A stretch of 21,779 nucleotides of DNA from Stramenopiles sp. TOSAG23-3 (taxonomy: Eukaryota > Sar). Made by a program: the position numbers and the translations under genes. The DNA lies in NCBI GenBank assembly GCA_900128585.1, contig LT642350.1, positions 1-21,779 of the forward strand, given 5' to 3'. The notes under the pieces were generated by a model, which ran no database searches, was not told where the DNA came from, and saw only the letters and a program-made list of their open reading frames with translations. The stretch's first letter is position 1; the number at the start of each line of letters is the position of its first letter. Positions 1-7,047 of this stretch are shown piece after piece.

Positions 1-52
1 CTATACTCAATATACTACTCAAAAAAAGAAATAAAATAAACAACTTCCGTTC

Positions 53-205
53 AATCTCTTTCCTTTCTTCTTTCCTTCCTTTCCTTCCTTCTTTCCTTCC
101 TTTCCTTCCTTCCTTCTTTCCTTTCCTTTCCTTCCTTCTTTCCTTCTTTCCTTTCCTTTCCTTCTTTCCTTCCTTTCCTTTCCTTTCCTTTCCTTCCTTC
201 TTTCT
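53..205. repeat. Polypyrimidine TTCC/TTTCC microsatellite
   Basis: The + strand is almost pure C/T, built from irregular TTCC, TTTCC and TTCTTTCC units, so the - strand is a GGAA/GAAA purine tract. It keeps a reading frame open on the - strand only because Lys/Glu/Arg/Gly codons are purine-only; that frame has no protein-like content. It lies about 310 bp upstream of COQ3 and could form triplex DNA, which is inference. Confidence 0.9.
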
Positions 206-517
206 CTGTTGTTGGATTGGACGGAGAGCTGAGGTTGAGGTGTGGTTCAATGGTCAGGTGGTGGTAGGGTGTCTTTTTTTTCATATTATTATTATATATA
301 AAATATACTCCTCGTACTTTGGTAATTAAATTATAACTAAAGTTAAGGTTTCGTGGAGGTGGGGAAGAAATCGAAATACCCCCCAGGCAACAATAAACAC
401 ATAGACCACGCGTGTGCCCTGTTTTTATTTTATTCTTTTCTAGTTTCAAGACAGGTTTGACCGAAGGTTGTTGTATTTTCTTGTTCGCACATTTAGCAAC
501 CTGCGGATAGCTGTGCC
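206..517. other. 5' flank of COQ3
   Basis: AT-rich non-coding DNA between the polypyrimidine tract and the COQ3 start. It has a TATATATAAA-like stretch near 292-302, which is more than 200 bp from the ATG and so only a weak core-promoter candidate. The last 100 bp hold a T-rich stretch and no obvious TATA. No further gene is seen. Confidence 0.6.
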
Positions 518-1411
518 ATGGCGTTCGTCCTTTTCGCAGGCCTAAAACGGGCACGGGCTCGGCCTGTTTGGAAAGCTACGTCGTTCTTTTCAACGGCAAA
601 GAGTACCGTGGACGAAGAGGAAGTACATAAATTTTCTGAGGCTGCAGGTGACTGGTGGGGGAATGGGGACGCGAAAAACACCAATGCCGTCGGACCTCTA
701 CACTTGATGAATCCGGTCCGCGTGAATTATATCCGTAGAAGAACGTCCGAGCACTTTGGTTTGGGCAGCGATTTGGGCCTATCCGCACGCCCCCTGGAGG
801 GGTTGAAAATATTGGACATTGGATGCGGGGGCGGGATTCTGTCAGAGTCTTTGGCAAGATTAGGGGGCCAAGTGACCGGGATAGACGCTTCGTTGCCCTC
901 GGTGGAAGCAGCACAGAGGCACTCTTCTCTAAACCAGGGCACAAGTGGAATACAATATTTGCATACCACGGTCGAAGACTTCGTTGCGCAGCAGGGGGCG
1001 GGGTCCAAGGACGACGGACTCTTCGACATTGTCTGTGCTCTCGAGATAATCGAGCACGTCGCAGAGCCGCAGCACTTTTTGCACGAGTGCTCAAAGCTTA
1101 TCCGCCCCGAAGGCTGCATGTTCGTTTCTACTTTGAACCGCACCTCGAGGTCCTACTTTTTAGCAATTCTGATGGCAGAGCAGGTTTTGAAAATGGTGCC
1201 GCCCAGGACCCATGACTGGGCCAAGTTTGTAAAGCCAGAGGAGCTGGAACATTGTATGGAGGCGATAAATGGATTACGCGGCGATGGTCAAAAGGACTTG
1301 GCGCTGAGAGACATCACTGGAATGCAATTTAACCCGATGACCAAGAAGTGGTACGAAAATAAGGACGACGTGGAAGTGAACTACATTGCGCAGTGTGCAT
1401 TTTTGAAGTGA
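518..1411 (+). CDS. COQ3: Ubiquinone biosynthesis O-methyltransferase, mitochondrial (COQ3/UbiG)
   Basis: SAM-dependent enzyme expected to carry out both O-methylations of coenzyme Q biosynthesis on the mitochondrial inner membrane. The 297 residues start with about 30 residues rich in Arg/Ala/Ser and almost without acids, as in a mitochondrial targeting peptide. The family pattern follows: GDWW (45-47 region), PLHLMNPVRVNYI (60-72), SAM motif I LDIGCGGG (99-106) with the acidic ribose-binding residue in GID (121-123), LEIIEHV (175-181), and the UbiG/COQ3 signature STLNRTSRSYF (204-214) followed by VPPRTHDWAKFVKPEEL. The length is normal for a mitochondrial COQ3. The ATG has a good context (gccATGG) and no upstream in-frame alternative is needed. 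It is intronless. The stop lies only about 10 bp before a MITE-like repeat that seems to supply the 3' UTR. The identification is secure; import is inferred. Confidence 0.95.
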   Translation: MAFVLFAGLKRARARPVWKATSFFSTAKSTVDEEEVHKFSEAAGDWWGNGDAKNTNAVGPLHLMNPVRVNYIRRRTSEHFGLGSDLGLSARPLEGLKILDIGCGGGILSESLARLGGQVTGIDASLPSVEAAQRHSSLNQGTSGIQYLHTTVEDFVAQQGAGSKDDGLFDIVCALEIIEHVAEPQHFLHECSKLIRPEGCMFVSTLNRTSRSYFLAILMAEQVLKMVPPRTHDWAKFVKPEELEHCMEAINGLRGDGQKDLALRDITGMQFNPMTKKWYENKDDVEVNYIAQCAFLK

Positions 1412-1419
1412 GATAAACT

Positions 1420-1447
1420 AGAAAATTGGCTGTTATTTTGAAGTAAA
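1420..1447 (+). repeat. MITE-like terminal repeat, copy A1 (fragment)
   Basis: Contains GAAAATTGGCTGTTATTTT, matching the termini found at 9801-9830, 9916-9930, 10010-10026 and 10161-10180. It starts about nine bases after the COQ3 stop codon. Similarity fades after the AAGTAAATTAAA stretch. Confidence 0.75.
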
Positions 1448-1457
1448 TTAAAGACTT

Positions 1458-1463
1458 AATAAA
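1458..1463 (+). promoter_or_regulatory. Candidate poly(A) signal of COQ3
   Basis: A canonical AATAAA hexamer 47 bp after the COQ3 stop, between the two MITE-like fragments A1 and A2. If used, the end of the COQ3 transcript is made of repeat-derived sequence. The hexamer is common by chance in AT-rich DNA, so confidence is moderate. Confidence 0.45.
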
Positions 1464-1466
1464 AAA

Positions 1467-1525
1467 CAAGAAAATTGGCTATTATTTTAGGTAATTAAAA
1501 TTAATGTACTGCGTACTGAAATCTA
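1467..1525 (+). repeat. MITE-like element, copy A2
   Basis: Reads ACAAGAAAATTGGCTATTATTTT, then GGTAATTAAAATTA and ATGTACTGCGTACTGA. It aligns along its whole length with copy B (9799-9860), differing by a few substitutions and a 4-bp GCTA indel. It lies in the same orientation as A1, about 50 bp downstream. Confidence 0.85.
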
Positions 1526-1799
1526 GATTTAGACATTCTAGGTTTGCATTCCTTCATGAACTGCGAACTTGTCTTTGCTCTTGTGGTTTTACTAATCGAT
1601 ATACCCTTGTCACTTAGTCCTGGCTATCAATCTCAGATGGACTCCATGCACGATCCGAATCGGTAACTGGATTAGCAAATGCTGTCAAATGAAATATATT
1701 TTATAAAGATAATGTGTTTTAATAATAGAGAACTTCATTGTGTTTTTTACAGCTTGTGCTGAATACCACCCGTGAGATTTTGTCCGTTGGCCTCCGTAC
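1526..1799. other. Convergent spacer between COQ3 and the sugar O-methyltransferase gene
   Basis: AT-rich DNA holding the 3' regions of two converging genes. I looked for a tRNA or another small RNA and found no convincing cloverleaf or box motifs. No coding potential is seen. Confidence 0.6.
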
Positions 1800-2759
1800 T
1801 CATTTTGGCCAAAAGTAAATCTCGTAATTTTTGCATTCCAAACGCCCATTCACATTCGGGTCTTCTTCAACAATCTTTATATTCACGCCGCTTCCCTCTC
1901 TCGTTTGCCGCAATTTGTCAACGAACCTGTGAGTACCCAGCTGAGAGTGGGCTTCTGCAAACTTCCCATAGCCAAAGCACTCCCCGTTGTCGATAAAAAA
2001 ACCGTACTTGCACTTCGAAATGTAGTGCCGAAAGTACAATTCGCGAAATTCCAATGTCAGCTCCGAAAATGCGTTCGTCGAGACGCACAAATCGTACTGT
2101 TCGCCCGATGGCGGGTCTTCAATCGATTTCCCATCGACGAACTTAAACACAGGTGAGAGCAGCGGGAACTCGGACACAAACTTCTTCTGGACCTTCACCG
2201 CTTCTGGGATGTCCACTATGGTGTAGGATGTGAACTCAAAAAAGTCTGTTGCAACGATCCCGAACCCTCCGAAGCCGCCGCCGATTTCAACCACACTTTC
2301 TATCTCTCTATTTTTGGCCTTGGCGACGTCCATGAGGTAGCTCGACACTTTACCGGCGTACATGCCATATCGCAGTGCGACCGTGCTTATGCTAAACGGT
2401 TCCGCCGCATCCACAGAGATTTTGTGCAAGTAAGGGTTCCCTACCCTATCGATCTGCGCCATCTTTTGAAAGACCCCCGGGTTCTTGATTACCCATGAGT
2501 GGTTCTTCAACATATATCGGATGGTCTTCTCTGCAATCGACAAATCGGTCGGCTCAACAATTTCAATGTACCCTGGAATTCTACGGAAGCTTTCAAACAA
2601 ATGCTCGTGGTCATGTATAGCTTTGCACGTTTCAACGTAGTTATATCGAGTGGGGTCGTCCGAAACAGAAGACACAACCGTCGACTCATTGCCTTTGGAA
2701 ATTACAATCAAGCTTGCTATTAAAGCAGGAACCAATACCGCAAATCCAAACCAACGCAT
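1800..2759 (-). CDS. Putative sugar O-methyltransferase, N-terminally membrane-anchored
   Basis: 319 residues from the ATG at 2759. The open frame runs five codons further upstream, but only to a GTG, which is not a plausible start in this nucleus. Residues 4-20 form one hydrophobic segment (FGFAVLVPALIASLIVI) followed by polar sequence, as in a type II signal-anchor of a Golgi or ER enzyme. The SAM-binding core is visible: VEIGGGFGG (157-165, motif I), YTIVDIPE (179-186) and STNAFSELT (227-235), the pattern of the putative sugar O-methyltransferase family related to bacterial surface-glycan methyltransferases. The expected role is methylating a sugar hydroxyl on a glycan in the secretory pathway; substrate and compartment are inferred. 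It converges on COQ3 and is divergent from the EF-hand gene. The family is fairly secure; the exact reaction is unknown. Confidence 0.75.
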   Translation of the reverse strand: MRWFGFAVLVPALIASLIVISKGNESTVVSSVSDDPTRYNYVETCKAIHDHEHLFESFRRIPGYIEIVEPTDLSIAEKTIRYMLKNHSWVIKNPGVFQKMAQIDRVGNPYLHKISVDAAEPFSISTVALRYGMYAGKVSSYLMDVAKAKNREIESVVEIGGGFGGFGIVATDFFEFTSYTIVDIPEAVKVQKKFVSEFPLLSPVFKFVDGKSIEDPPSGEQYDLCVSTNAFSELTLEFRELYFRHYISKCKYGFFIDNGECFGYGKFAEAHSQLGTHRFVDKLRQTREGSGVNIKIVEEDPNVNGRLECKNYEIYFWPK

Positions 2760-3553
2760 CGCTGTAACGTGCACCCAGGGTATCTTTTGAGTTGTAATAA
2801 GAAGAGGAGATTCTAGATTTTAACAGAAGAATTAGAACATCGGAAGGTTTCAATCTGTACCTTGAAGAACGTGAAAAACACCAAATACTATGGACTTACT
2901 TTGAATGACACAAACAACCTCTGTGCCGACGTGTACAAAGACTCTCCTCTCTTTATACTTTATACACGTACGAGTATAAATATCAATTCAAAAGCTGTAG
3001 TTGTTAGTTGTTGTTCGACAGAGTTTGTTTCGCTGAGGAGGAGAAGGCACAGATGAGATTGTTGAGAGTTATGTGAGAGATGAACACATCAATATTTATC
3101 ATCTGTTTTATATTTTTATTAGTTTTTAATTACTCTTACCAAACAATAAGAAAAAAATTCTTCGGTTTCGTATTTTTTCTACCGCGCCAATAATGTACTA
3201 CTGGTAGTACCGTAGTAGTAGGTAGATGAGAGACAAAATAAAAATAATAAAATATAGTCGTTTTTTTTTTACATTCACACACCACCACATCTTTCTCATC
3301 TCACAAACTAAACCAACGAAAAATAATTATTATAGTCTATTAGCTATAGCGACCCGATTATGCACTGATGAATTCGTTTGTTTTACATTTGAAATGTGAA
3401 ATTATATATAGCAATTCATGAGATTTGTTTCTTTTTCATTCTCTACAAACGCGAACAAAAGAATCACCACAATTGTTTGTTTCTTTTTACTACGTTTCAC
3501 ACGTATATATACGTATATATATAAGCGCCCACACCACTTTTTACAATATCATC
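2760..3553. other. Divergent promoter region (sugar O-methyltransferase / EF-hand gene)
   Basis: About 790 bp of AT-rich DNA carrying the promoters of two genes transcribed apart. On the - strand two TATAAAG motifs lie back to back (2951-2957 and 2958-2964), about 190-200 bp before the methyltransferase ATG. A perfect short inverted repeat TACTAC-TG-GTAGTA lies near 3196-3209. A 64-codon open frame at 2862-3056 has no protein-like features and I do not call it. Confidence 0.5.
3514..3525 (+). promoter_or_regulatory. Candidate TATA box of the EF-hand gene
   Basis: TATATATATAAG, 29-40 bp upstream of the ATG at 3554, inside a short alternating TA stretch. If used at normal spacing, transcription would start almost at the ATG, giving a very short 5' UTR. 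The same close arrangement occurs for the K+ channel gene. Confidence 0.4.
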
Positions 3554-3916
3554 ATGCCCCGGGAACCCCGTTCAATTGCGAAGAGGCGCTTCAAGCATTG
3601 GCAGAAAACGCGCAAGGCCATGGTGGAGAAGATTGGTCAAGAGGCAATGAACGACGTAGAAAAATTAAAGGAAAAGATTGGTGGGATATTTCAGGAATTC
3701 GATAAGGACGGAAGTCGTGGAATTGACGAGATCGAACTTAGGCAAGGCATGAAAGAGCTAGGAATAACACTTAACGACGACGAGGTGAAAACTATGTTGA
3801 AGGATGCAGACGCAGACAACGACGGATTCATCCAACTGGAAGAGTTCGAATCCGTCGTCCAAGAACAAGTCACTATGTTCAAAAAATCCAAAAGCAAGAT
3901 GTGTTCCATTCTTTGA
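3554..3916 (+). CDS. Small two-EF-hand calcium-binding protein with CaaX prenylation box
   Basis: 120 residues from the first ATG (context atcATG). The open frame extends upstream only to a TTG and passes through TATA-like promoter DNA. Residues 1-40 are strongly basic and helical in pattern (SIAKRRFKHWQKTRKAMVEK). One EF-hand pair follows: loop 1 is D50-E61 (DKDGSRGIDEIE, with Arg where Gly is usual at position 6 of the loop) and loop 2 is D86-E97 (DADNDGFIQLEE, canonical). The helix LRQGMKELGITLNDDEVKTML between them is calmodulin/centrin-like. The C-terminus is KKSKSKMCSIL: a CaaX box (C117, last residue Leu, typical of geranylgeranylation) after a polybasic stretch. This predicts a membrane-tethered calcium sensor, like the known prenylated plant calmodulins. 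It is half the length of calmodulin or centrin, so I give no symbol. The target is unknown. It converges on a K+ channel gene. Confidence 0.85.
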   Translation: MPREPRSIAKRRFKHWQKTRKAMVEKIGQEAMNDVEKLKEKIGGIFQEFDKDGSRGIDEIELRQGMKELGITLNDDEVKTMLKDADADNDGFIQLEEFESVVQEQVTMFKKSKSKMCSIL

Positions 3917-4501
3917 CGGTTGTCGCTTGCTGTTCATAGAAAGATGCAAAGCGAATGCGGTGGGATCCTTTCCCATCCCCTCTAAAACTGTACTACAGCT
4001 CGGCGGGCAGTAGCCTGATTTTGGTAAATAATATTTTAATGTCGTAAACCTTTCCTCTCTGAATCACTCCATACCCCGCACTCCGAGCAAAAAATGAAGT
4101 GCTTATTCTGGTAAAGAGTAAAATTTAAAGCATACTAATATATAATTTTTTGTTTTTTTTTAAATAAAGAAGATTAACCTGCATTTCACGCAAAAATGCA
4201 AAGTAAACAGTGTTTATAAATTTTAAAATCTTGTGCGTAAACCAGACAAAAAAAAACAAAATGTAAGATTCTTAATGAAAATAAAAAAGCTGTGTGCGTT
4301 AAGATACTTTGGGAACGGTTTAACTCTAAATTTGTGCCATGTTCCGCGCTTTGACAATTCATGTAATTTTAGACACTCTCCTAAAATAGCAGAATTAGCA
4401 GGCAGCCCACGCGCCTCGCCTGGGTCCCTTTTCTTCATCGGTGGGTGGGCAAGGCGCACCCCGGTCTTCCCCCGTTGGGATCGCTTCTGACCCTTCACCC
4501 C
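3917..4501. other. Convergent spacer between the EF-hand gene and the K+ channel gene
   Basis: Holds the 3' regions of both genes. The left part is AT-rich with an AATAAA at 4163-4168 that could serve the EF-hand gene. The last 100 bp (about 4398-4500) are GC-rich and directly follow the channel stop codon; I see no conserved protein or RNA there. Confidence 0.5.
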
Positions 4502-5104
4502 TTAGTCACTCTTTTCCTTTCCGAACACGGTGTCTTGCATCCACTCCCATGCCGAATCGCACGCGTTCACTGCCGTTTGAAGGGAAAACAGTGCAAAGAT
4601 TACGGTCAAGATTTTTCCGCTGTTGGTGCTTGGAACAATGTCCCCGTACCCGACTGTTGTGCCGGTGACAAACGTCCAGTAGAGAATGTCCATGAAATTT
4701 CCCGGTTTTGGGAGTCCAGGGTCCTTCGTGTACGCGCAGATGCCTACTCCGATGGCAGCGTTTAGAAGAAATAGCGCAAGGGCATATGCAAACTTCCCTG
4801 AACTCTCTTGCATGGTGTCACTGACCACATTCTTCTGGTACTTGGCCCGCACGTCGCGCAAGAAAGGCAGCAGGACGTTGCCAAAGAAACCAATGGCGAA
4901 GAAGGACAGGACCATCATAACGATTTTCCCATTTTTCGTGGTCGGGTAGCCATTATCGTCTCCGTAGCCGACAGTTGTAAACGTCATCCCTGCCATGTAA
5001 AAGGCATCCGTCGCAGAGACGCCCTCGGTTTGCTGGAACGCGTAGGTCCCTGCGCCGAGCATCGCGGCGGCGGTCGTGTAGACTTGTTGTGGGGTGAGCG
5101 GCAT
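4502..5104 (-). CDS. Minimal two-pore-domain potassium channel (K2P/TPK type)
   Basis: 200 residues that seem to be little more than the channel pore. Two pore loops carry the K+ selectivity filter: FTTVGYGD (42-49) and GTTVGYGD (148-155). Hydrophobic segments lie at about 8-24 (TM1, short), 60-82 (TM2, ending in the polar RDVRAKYQKN), 104-125 (TM3) and 163-183 (TM4), giving the TM-P-TM-TM-P-TM order of K2P channels. Two subunits should form one pore. The N-terminus has only about 8 residues before TM1 and the C-terminus about 15 residues after TM4. It therefore lacks the 14-3-3 site and the C-terminal EF-hands of plant vacuolar TPK channels, and the extracellular cap of animal K2P proteins. 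The start ATG has a TATAAATA motif 29-36 bp upstream. Which membrane it acts in cannot be told. Family call is secure. Confidence 0.92.
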   Translation of the reverse strand: MPLTPQQVYTTAAAMLGAGTYAFQQTEGVSATDAFYMAGMTFTTVGYGDDNGYPTTKNGKIVMMVLSFFAIGFFGNVLLPFLRDVRAKYQKNVVSDTMQESSGKFAYALALFLLNAAIGVGICAYTKDPGLPKPGNFMDILYWTFVTGTTVGYGDIVPSTNSGKILTVIFALFSLQTAVNACDSAWEWMQDTVFGKEKSD

Positions 5105-5132
5105 GGTGGTGGTGCAAATGAGTCTGTGTACG

Positions 5133-5140
5133 TATTTATA
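5133..5140 (-). promoter_or_regulatory. Candidate TATA box of the K+ channel gene
   Basis: Reads TATAAATA on the - strand, 29-36 bp upstream of the channel ATG. The match to the TATA consensus is good, and the spacing implies a 5' UTR of only a few bases if the usual TATA-to-start distance applies. Confidence 0.5.
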
Positions 5141-5280
5141 TTTTCGTTCGTTCTGTGTGTGTTGCAGGTTAAAGACTTGGGTGAATATTCATAAAACGTC
5201 TTACTGTTCAAACATCCCTTTCTTTTCATGTTTAAAATTCCAAGAACCATTCAGAGATTGGTCATATATGTACTATATAT

Positions 5281-5326
5281 AAAGAAAGAAAAGAAAGAAG
5301 GAAAGCAAAGAAGGAAGGAAGGAAGG
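5281..5326. repeat. Purine microsatellite (AAAG/AAGG)
   Basis: Irregular AAAG, AAAGG and GAAGG units on the + strand, of the same type as the other polypurine/polypyrimidine tracts in this window's spacers. Confidence 0.8.
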
Positions 5327-5890
5327 TGTGTGATAAAAACATCATCATCATGGTGGTGGAATATTTATTATTATTATTATTATATAAATAAGTACCGTAA
5401 CAGTATAATAGTATTGAATAAATAAAATAAACAAAAGATGCAGATAGACTTCGTAGAATAGTGTTTGAGTTGAAGTTACAGTTATTAAATTAGTCCAACA
5501 ATTTGTACTTCTTCTTGCTTTTGGCGCGAATATTATTAATAGTCCTCCTAATATAATAATAAATATATTTATTATTATTATGTGTTTTGATAATACAATA
5601 ATAATAATAAAAAATATTACAAAATAATAATTTAATTTCTTCGTGGGTTTCCGTATATAGTAAAAAAATGTAAAAGTGCAGACATGTTTGGTTGAAAGAT
5701 GAAATACGAAGTTATGATTATAAATTTAAAAAAAAAAACCACCCGAATTCAGTTTATCTATATTAGTAAATGTTGCCATTTGATGTTGAGTATATAAAAT
5801 AAAACAAAATGCATAAAAAAATACGTTTTTCATTAAGATAGACCGATATTTAAGTGAGCGTCTTAACGCATACTATGATATCATATATAA

Positions 5891-5936
5891 AAAACCAAAA
5901 TATATAGTATGTATCATATATATAATATGGTTTTCT
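5891..5936. repeat. Palindromic AT-rich segment related to MITE copy C
   Basis: Bases 5891-5912 are identical (22 of 22) to the reverse complement of 9985-10006 inside MITE-like copy C. Together with 5913-5936 they form an imperfect inverted repeat bounded by AAAACCA and TGGTTTT. The characteristic ATTGGCTGTT ends are missing, so this is a degraded relative or a shared internal module. Confidence 0.5.
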
Positions 5937-6057
5937 AAAGATAGAAAAAATGAAAATGATCTACATACACAGGAACAGAGAGATTATTGTACTTTGAAAC
6001 AATCAGAAAACCAAAAATCGAATTGTGGGTTCTCTGACCATTCGACGACGCCGAAAT

Positions 6058-7047
6058 TTAAAACAAGCTCTTCCCTACGCTTCCACTTGTTTTCAGGTAC
6101 GATGTACCCGTCGGGTTGGACTTCAACGGGGATTTGTGGAACTTGCTTCGGCTCGTCACAGGCTTCGGTCGATTGCTTTTCCCTTTTTTCTTCAGGTAAC
6201 TATGCTGCAAAAGGCGTTGGGCTTTCAAGGGGGATCGACCGGACAGAGGAACCTGGCGCAGCTGCTTTGCATTCTCCGTGCTGGTTTTTTGGGACGCGGA
6301 GAAGAGCATCGTTTTCGGCTTTTTGGAGCTGGCCCGGGCCATGCCGTCCTCCGACAAACTTCTCTTTCTCGCCCGGTGTGCCAGTTTCTTCTTCGTCTGC
6401 ATCTCCACTTCGACATCACTGGCCGGCAACGGAAGGTTCATGGGGCCCTTGTTAACCGGGCTGGGCTCCCTCGGGGTGCAGAAATCCTTCGGGTCCAGGG
6501 GCGCCCGCGTGTGCTGGCCATTTGGCAACGGGGCAGGGGTCGCCGCCGTGACCTGCGGTTGGCCGCTCGGGACGGCCTTCGCGTCGCCGCTGCTGCTGCC
6601 AGCGCTACTCCTCACGTCAATCTCCAAAGCACCGTCCTCTGCACCCTCGGATTCTTCTCCTACGCTGCCATGCAATATCGTCGCCGTGAGTTGGGGGGGC
6701 GCGACAGGGTTCGCTTGCGCTGCCGCCGCCGCTCTCCGGCGGGCTCTCATTTTGTCGAACAGTTCGCGGGTGGCGGCCTTGACCTGCGGGGACTTGGTCG
6801 CCTGCAGTTCCCTCTCGAAGGCTTGTATCATATCGAGGTTCCCGTCTTCCTTTAATTTTTCCGCAGGTTCCCATGTGGCCTCAGACCTAGGGTAACCATC
6901 CCAATGCACTAGATATTCTACCACCCCAGTGATGGACACTACACGTTTTTTCAGCAAACAGCTAATCTCGTACAACTCTTCCGAGTCGCCCCCACTGCTG
7001 CTGCCGCTGCCGTCGCTACTGCTACTACTACTCTCGTTCGTTGGCAT
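6058..7047 (-). CDS. Chromodomain protein (HP1/Polycomb-type N-terminal chromodomain)
   Basis: 329 residues. After a Ser-rich, acidic start (residues 5-24) comes one clear chromodomain at about 25-82: LYEISCLLKKR, then VEYLVHWDGYP, then ATWEPAEKL and DMIQAFERE. The three aromatic cage residues that bind methyl-lysine are present as Y26, W49 and Y52, matching the cage positions of HP1. The remaining 245 residues are low-complexity and mostly basic, with clusters usable as nuclear localisation signals (KKKLAHRARKR, SSKKPK, and a Lys/Ser/Pro-rich tail with SPLK motifs that could be kinase sites). No chromoshadow, SET, helicase or acetyltransferase domain is seen, so it is not a typical HP1 or CHD protein. 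The likely role is reading methylated histone H3 in the nucleus; target mark and partners are unknown. The ATG start is clear and there is no intron. Confidence 0.88.
   Translation of the reverse strand: MPTNESSSSSSDGSGSSSGGDSEELYEISCLLKKRVVSITGVVEYLVHWDGYPRSEATWEPAEKLKEDGNLDMIQAFERELQATKSPQVKAATRELFDKMRARRRAAAAAQANPVAPPQLTATILHGSVGEESEGAEDGALEIDVRSSAGSSSGDAKAVPSGQPQVTAATPAPLPNGQHTRAPLDPKDFCTPREPSPVNKGPMNLPLPASDVEVEMQTKKKLAHRARKRSLSEDGMARASSKKPKTMLFSASQKTSTENAKQLRQVPLSGRSPLKAQRLLQHSYLKKKGKSNRPKPVTSRSKFHKSPLKSNPTGTSYLKTSGSVGKSLF

Larger units (their letters stand above)
5105..6057. other. AT-rich spacer between the K+ channel and chromodomain genes
   Basis: About 950 bp, mostly A/T, between the 5' end of the channel gene and the 3' end of the chromodomain gene. 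It holds a purine microsatellite (5281-5326), several ATT/AAT runs (5368-5385, 5555-5635) and a palindromic segment sharing 22 bp with a MITE-like element elsewhere in the window (5891-5936). No gene is seen. Confidence 0.6.

Noticed and set aside
51-554. 167-codon - strand frame over the polypyrimidine tract
   Set aside because: Low-complexity Lys/Glu/Gly translation of a microsatellite plus unpatterned sequence overlapping the start of COQ3.
1560-1700. Possible small RNA or tRNA in the COQ3 3' spacer
   Set aside because: I found no acceptor stem, T-loop or box A/B pattern that fits a tRNA, and no snRNA motif.
2760-2774. Five-codon upstream extension of the sugar O-methyltransferase
   Set aside because: It begins with GTG. 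The first ATG (2759) lies directly before the hydrophobic anchor and is the plausible eukaryotic start.
2862-3056. 64-codon + strand frame in the divergent spacer
   Set aside because: AT-driven composition, no conserved pattern, and position within the promoter of the methyltransferase gene.
3425-3553. 43-codon upstream extension of the EF-hand protein
   Set aside because: It begins with TTG and runs through TATA-like promoter sequence; the translated segment has no conserved pattern, while ATG 3554 has a good context.
6025-6895. Long + strand frames (276 and 205 codons) opposite the chromodomain gene
   Set aside because: Antisense shadows in a GC-rich coding region; no recognisable domain, while the - strand frame has a complete chromodomain.
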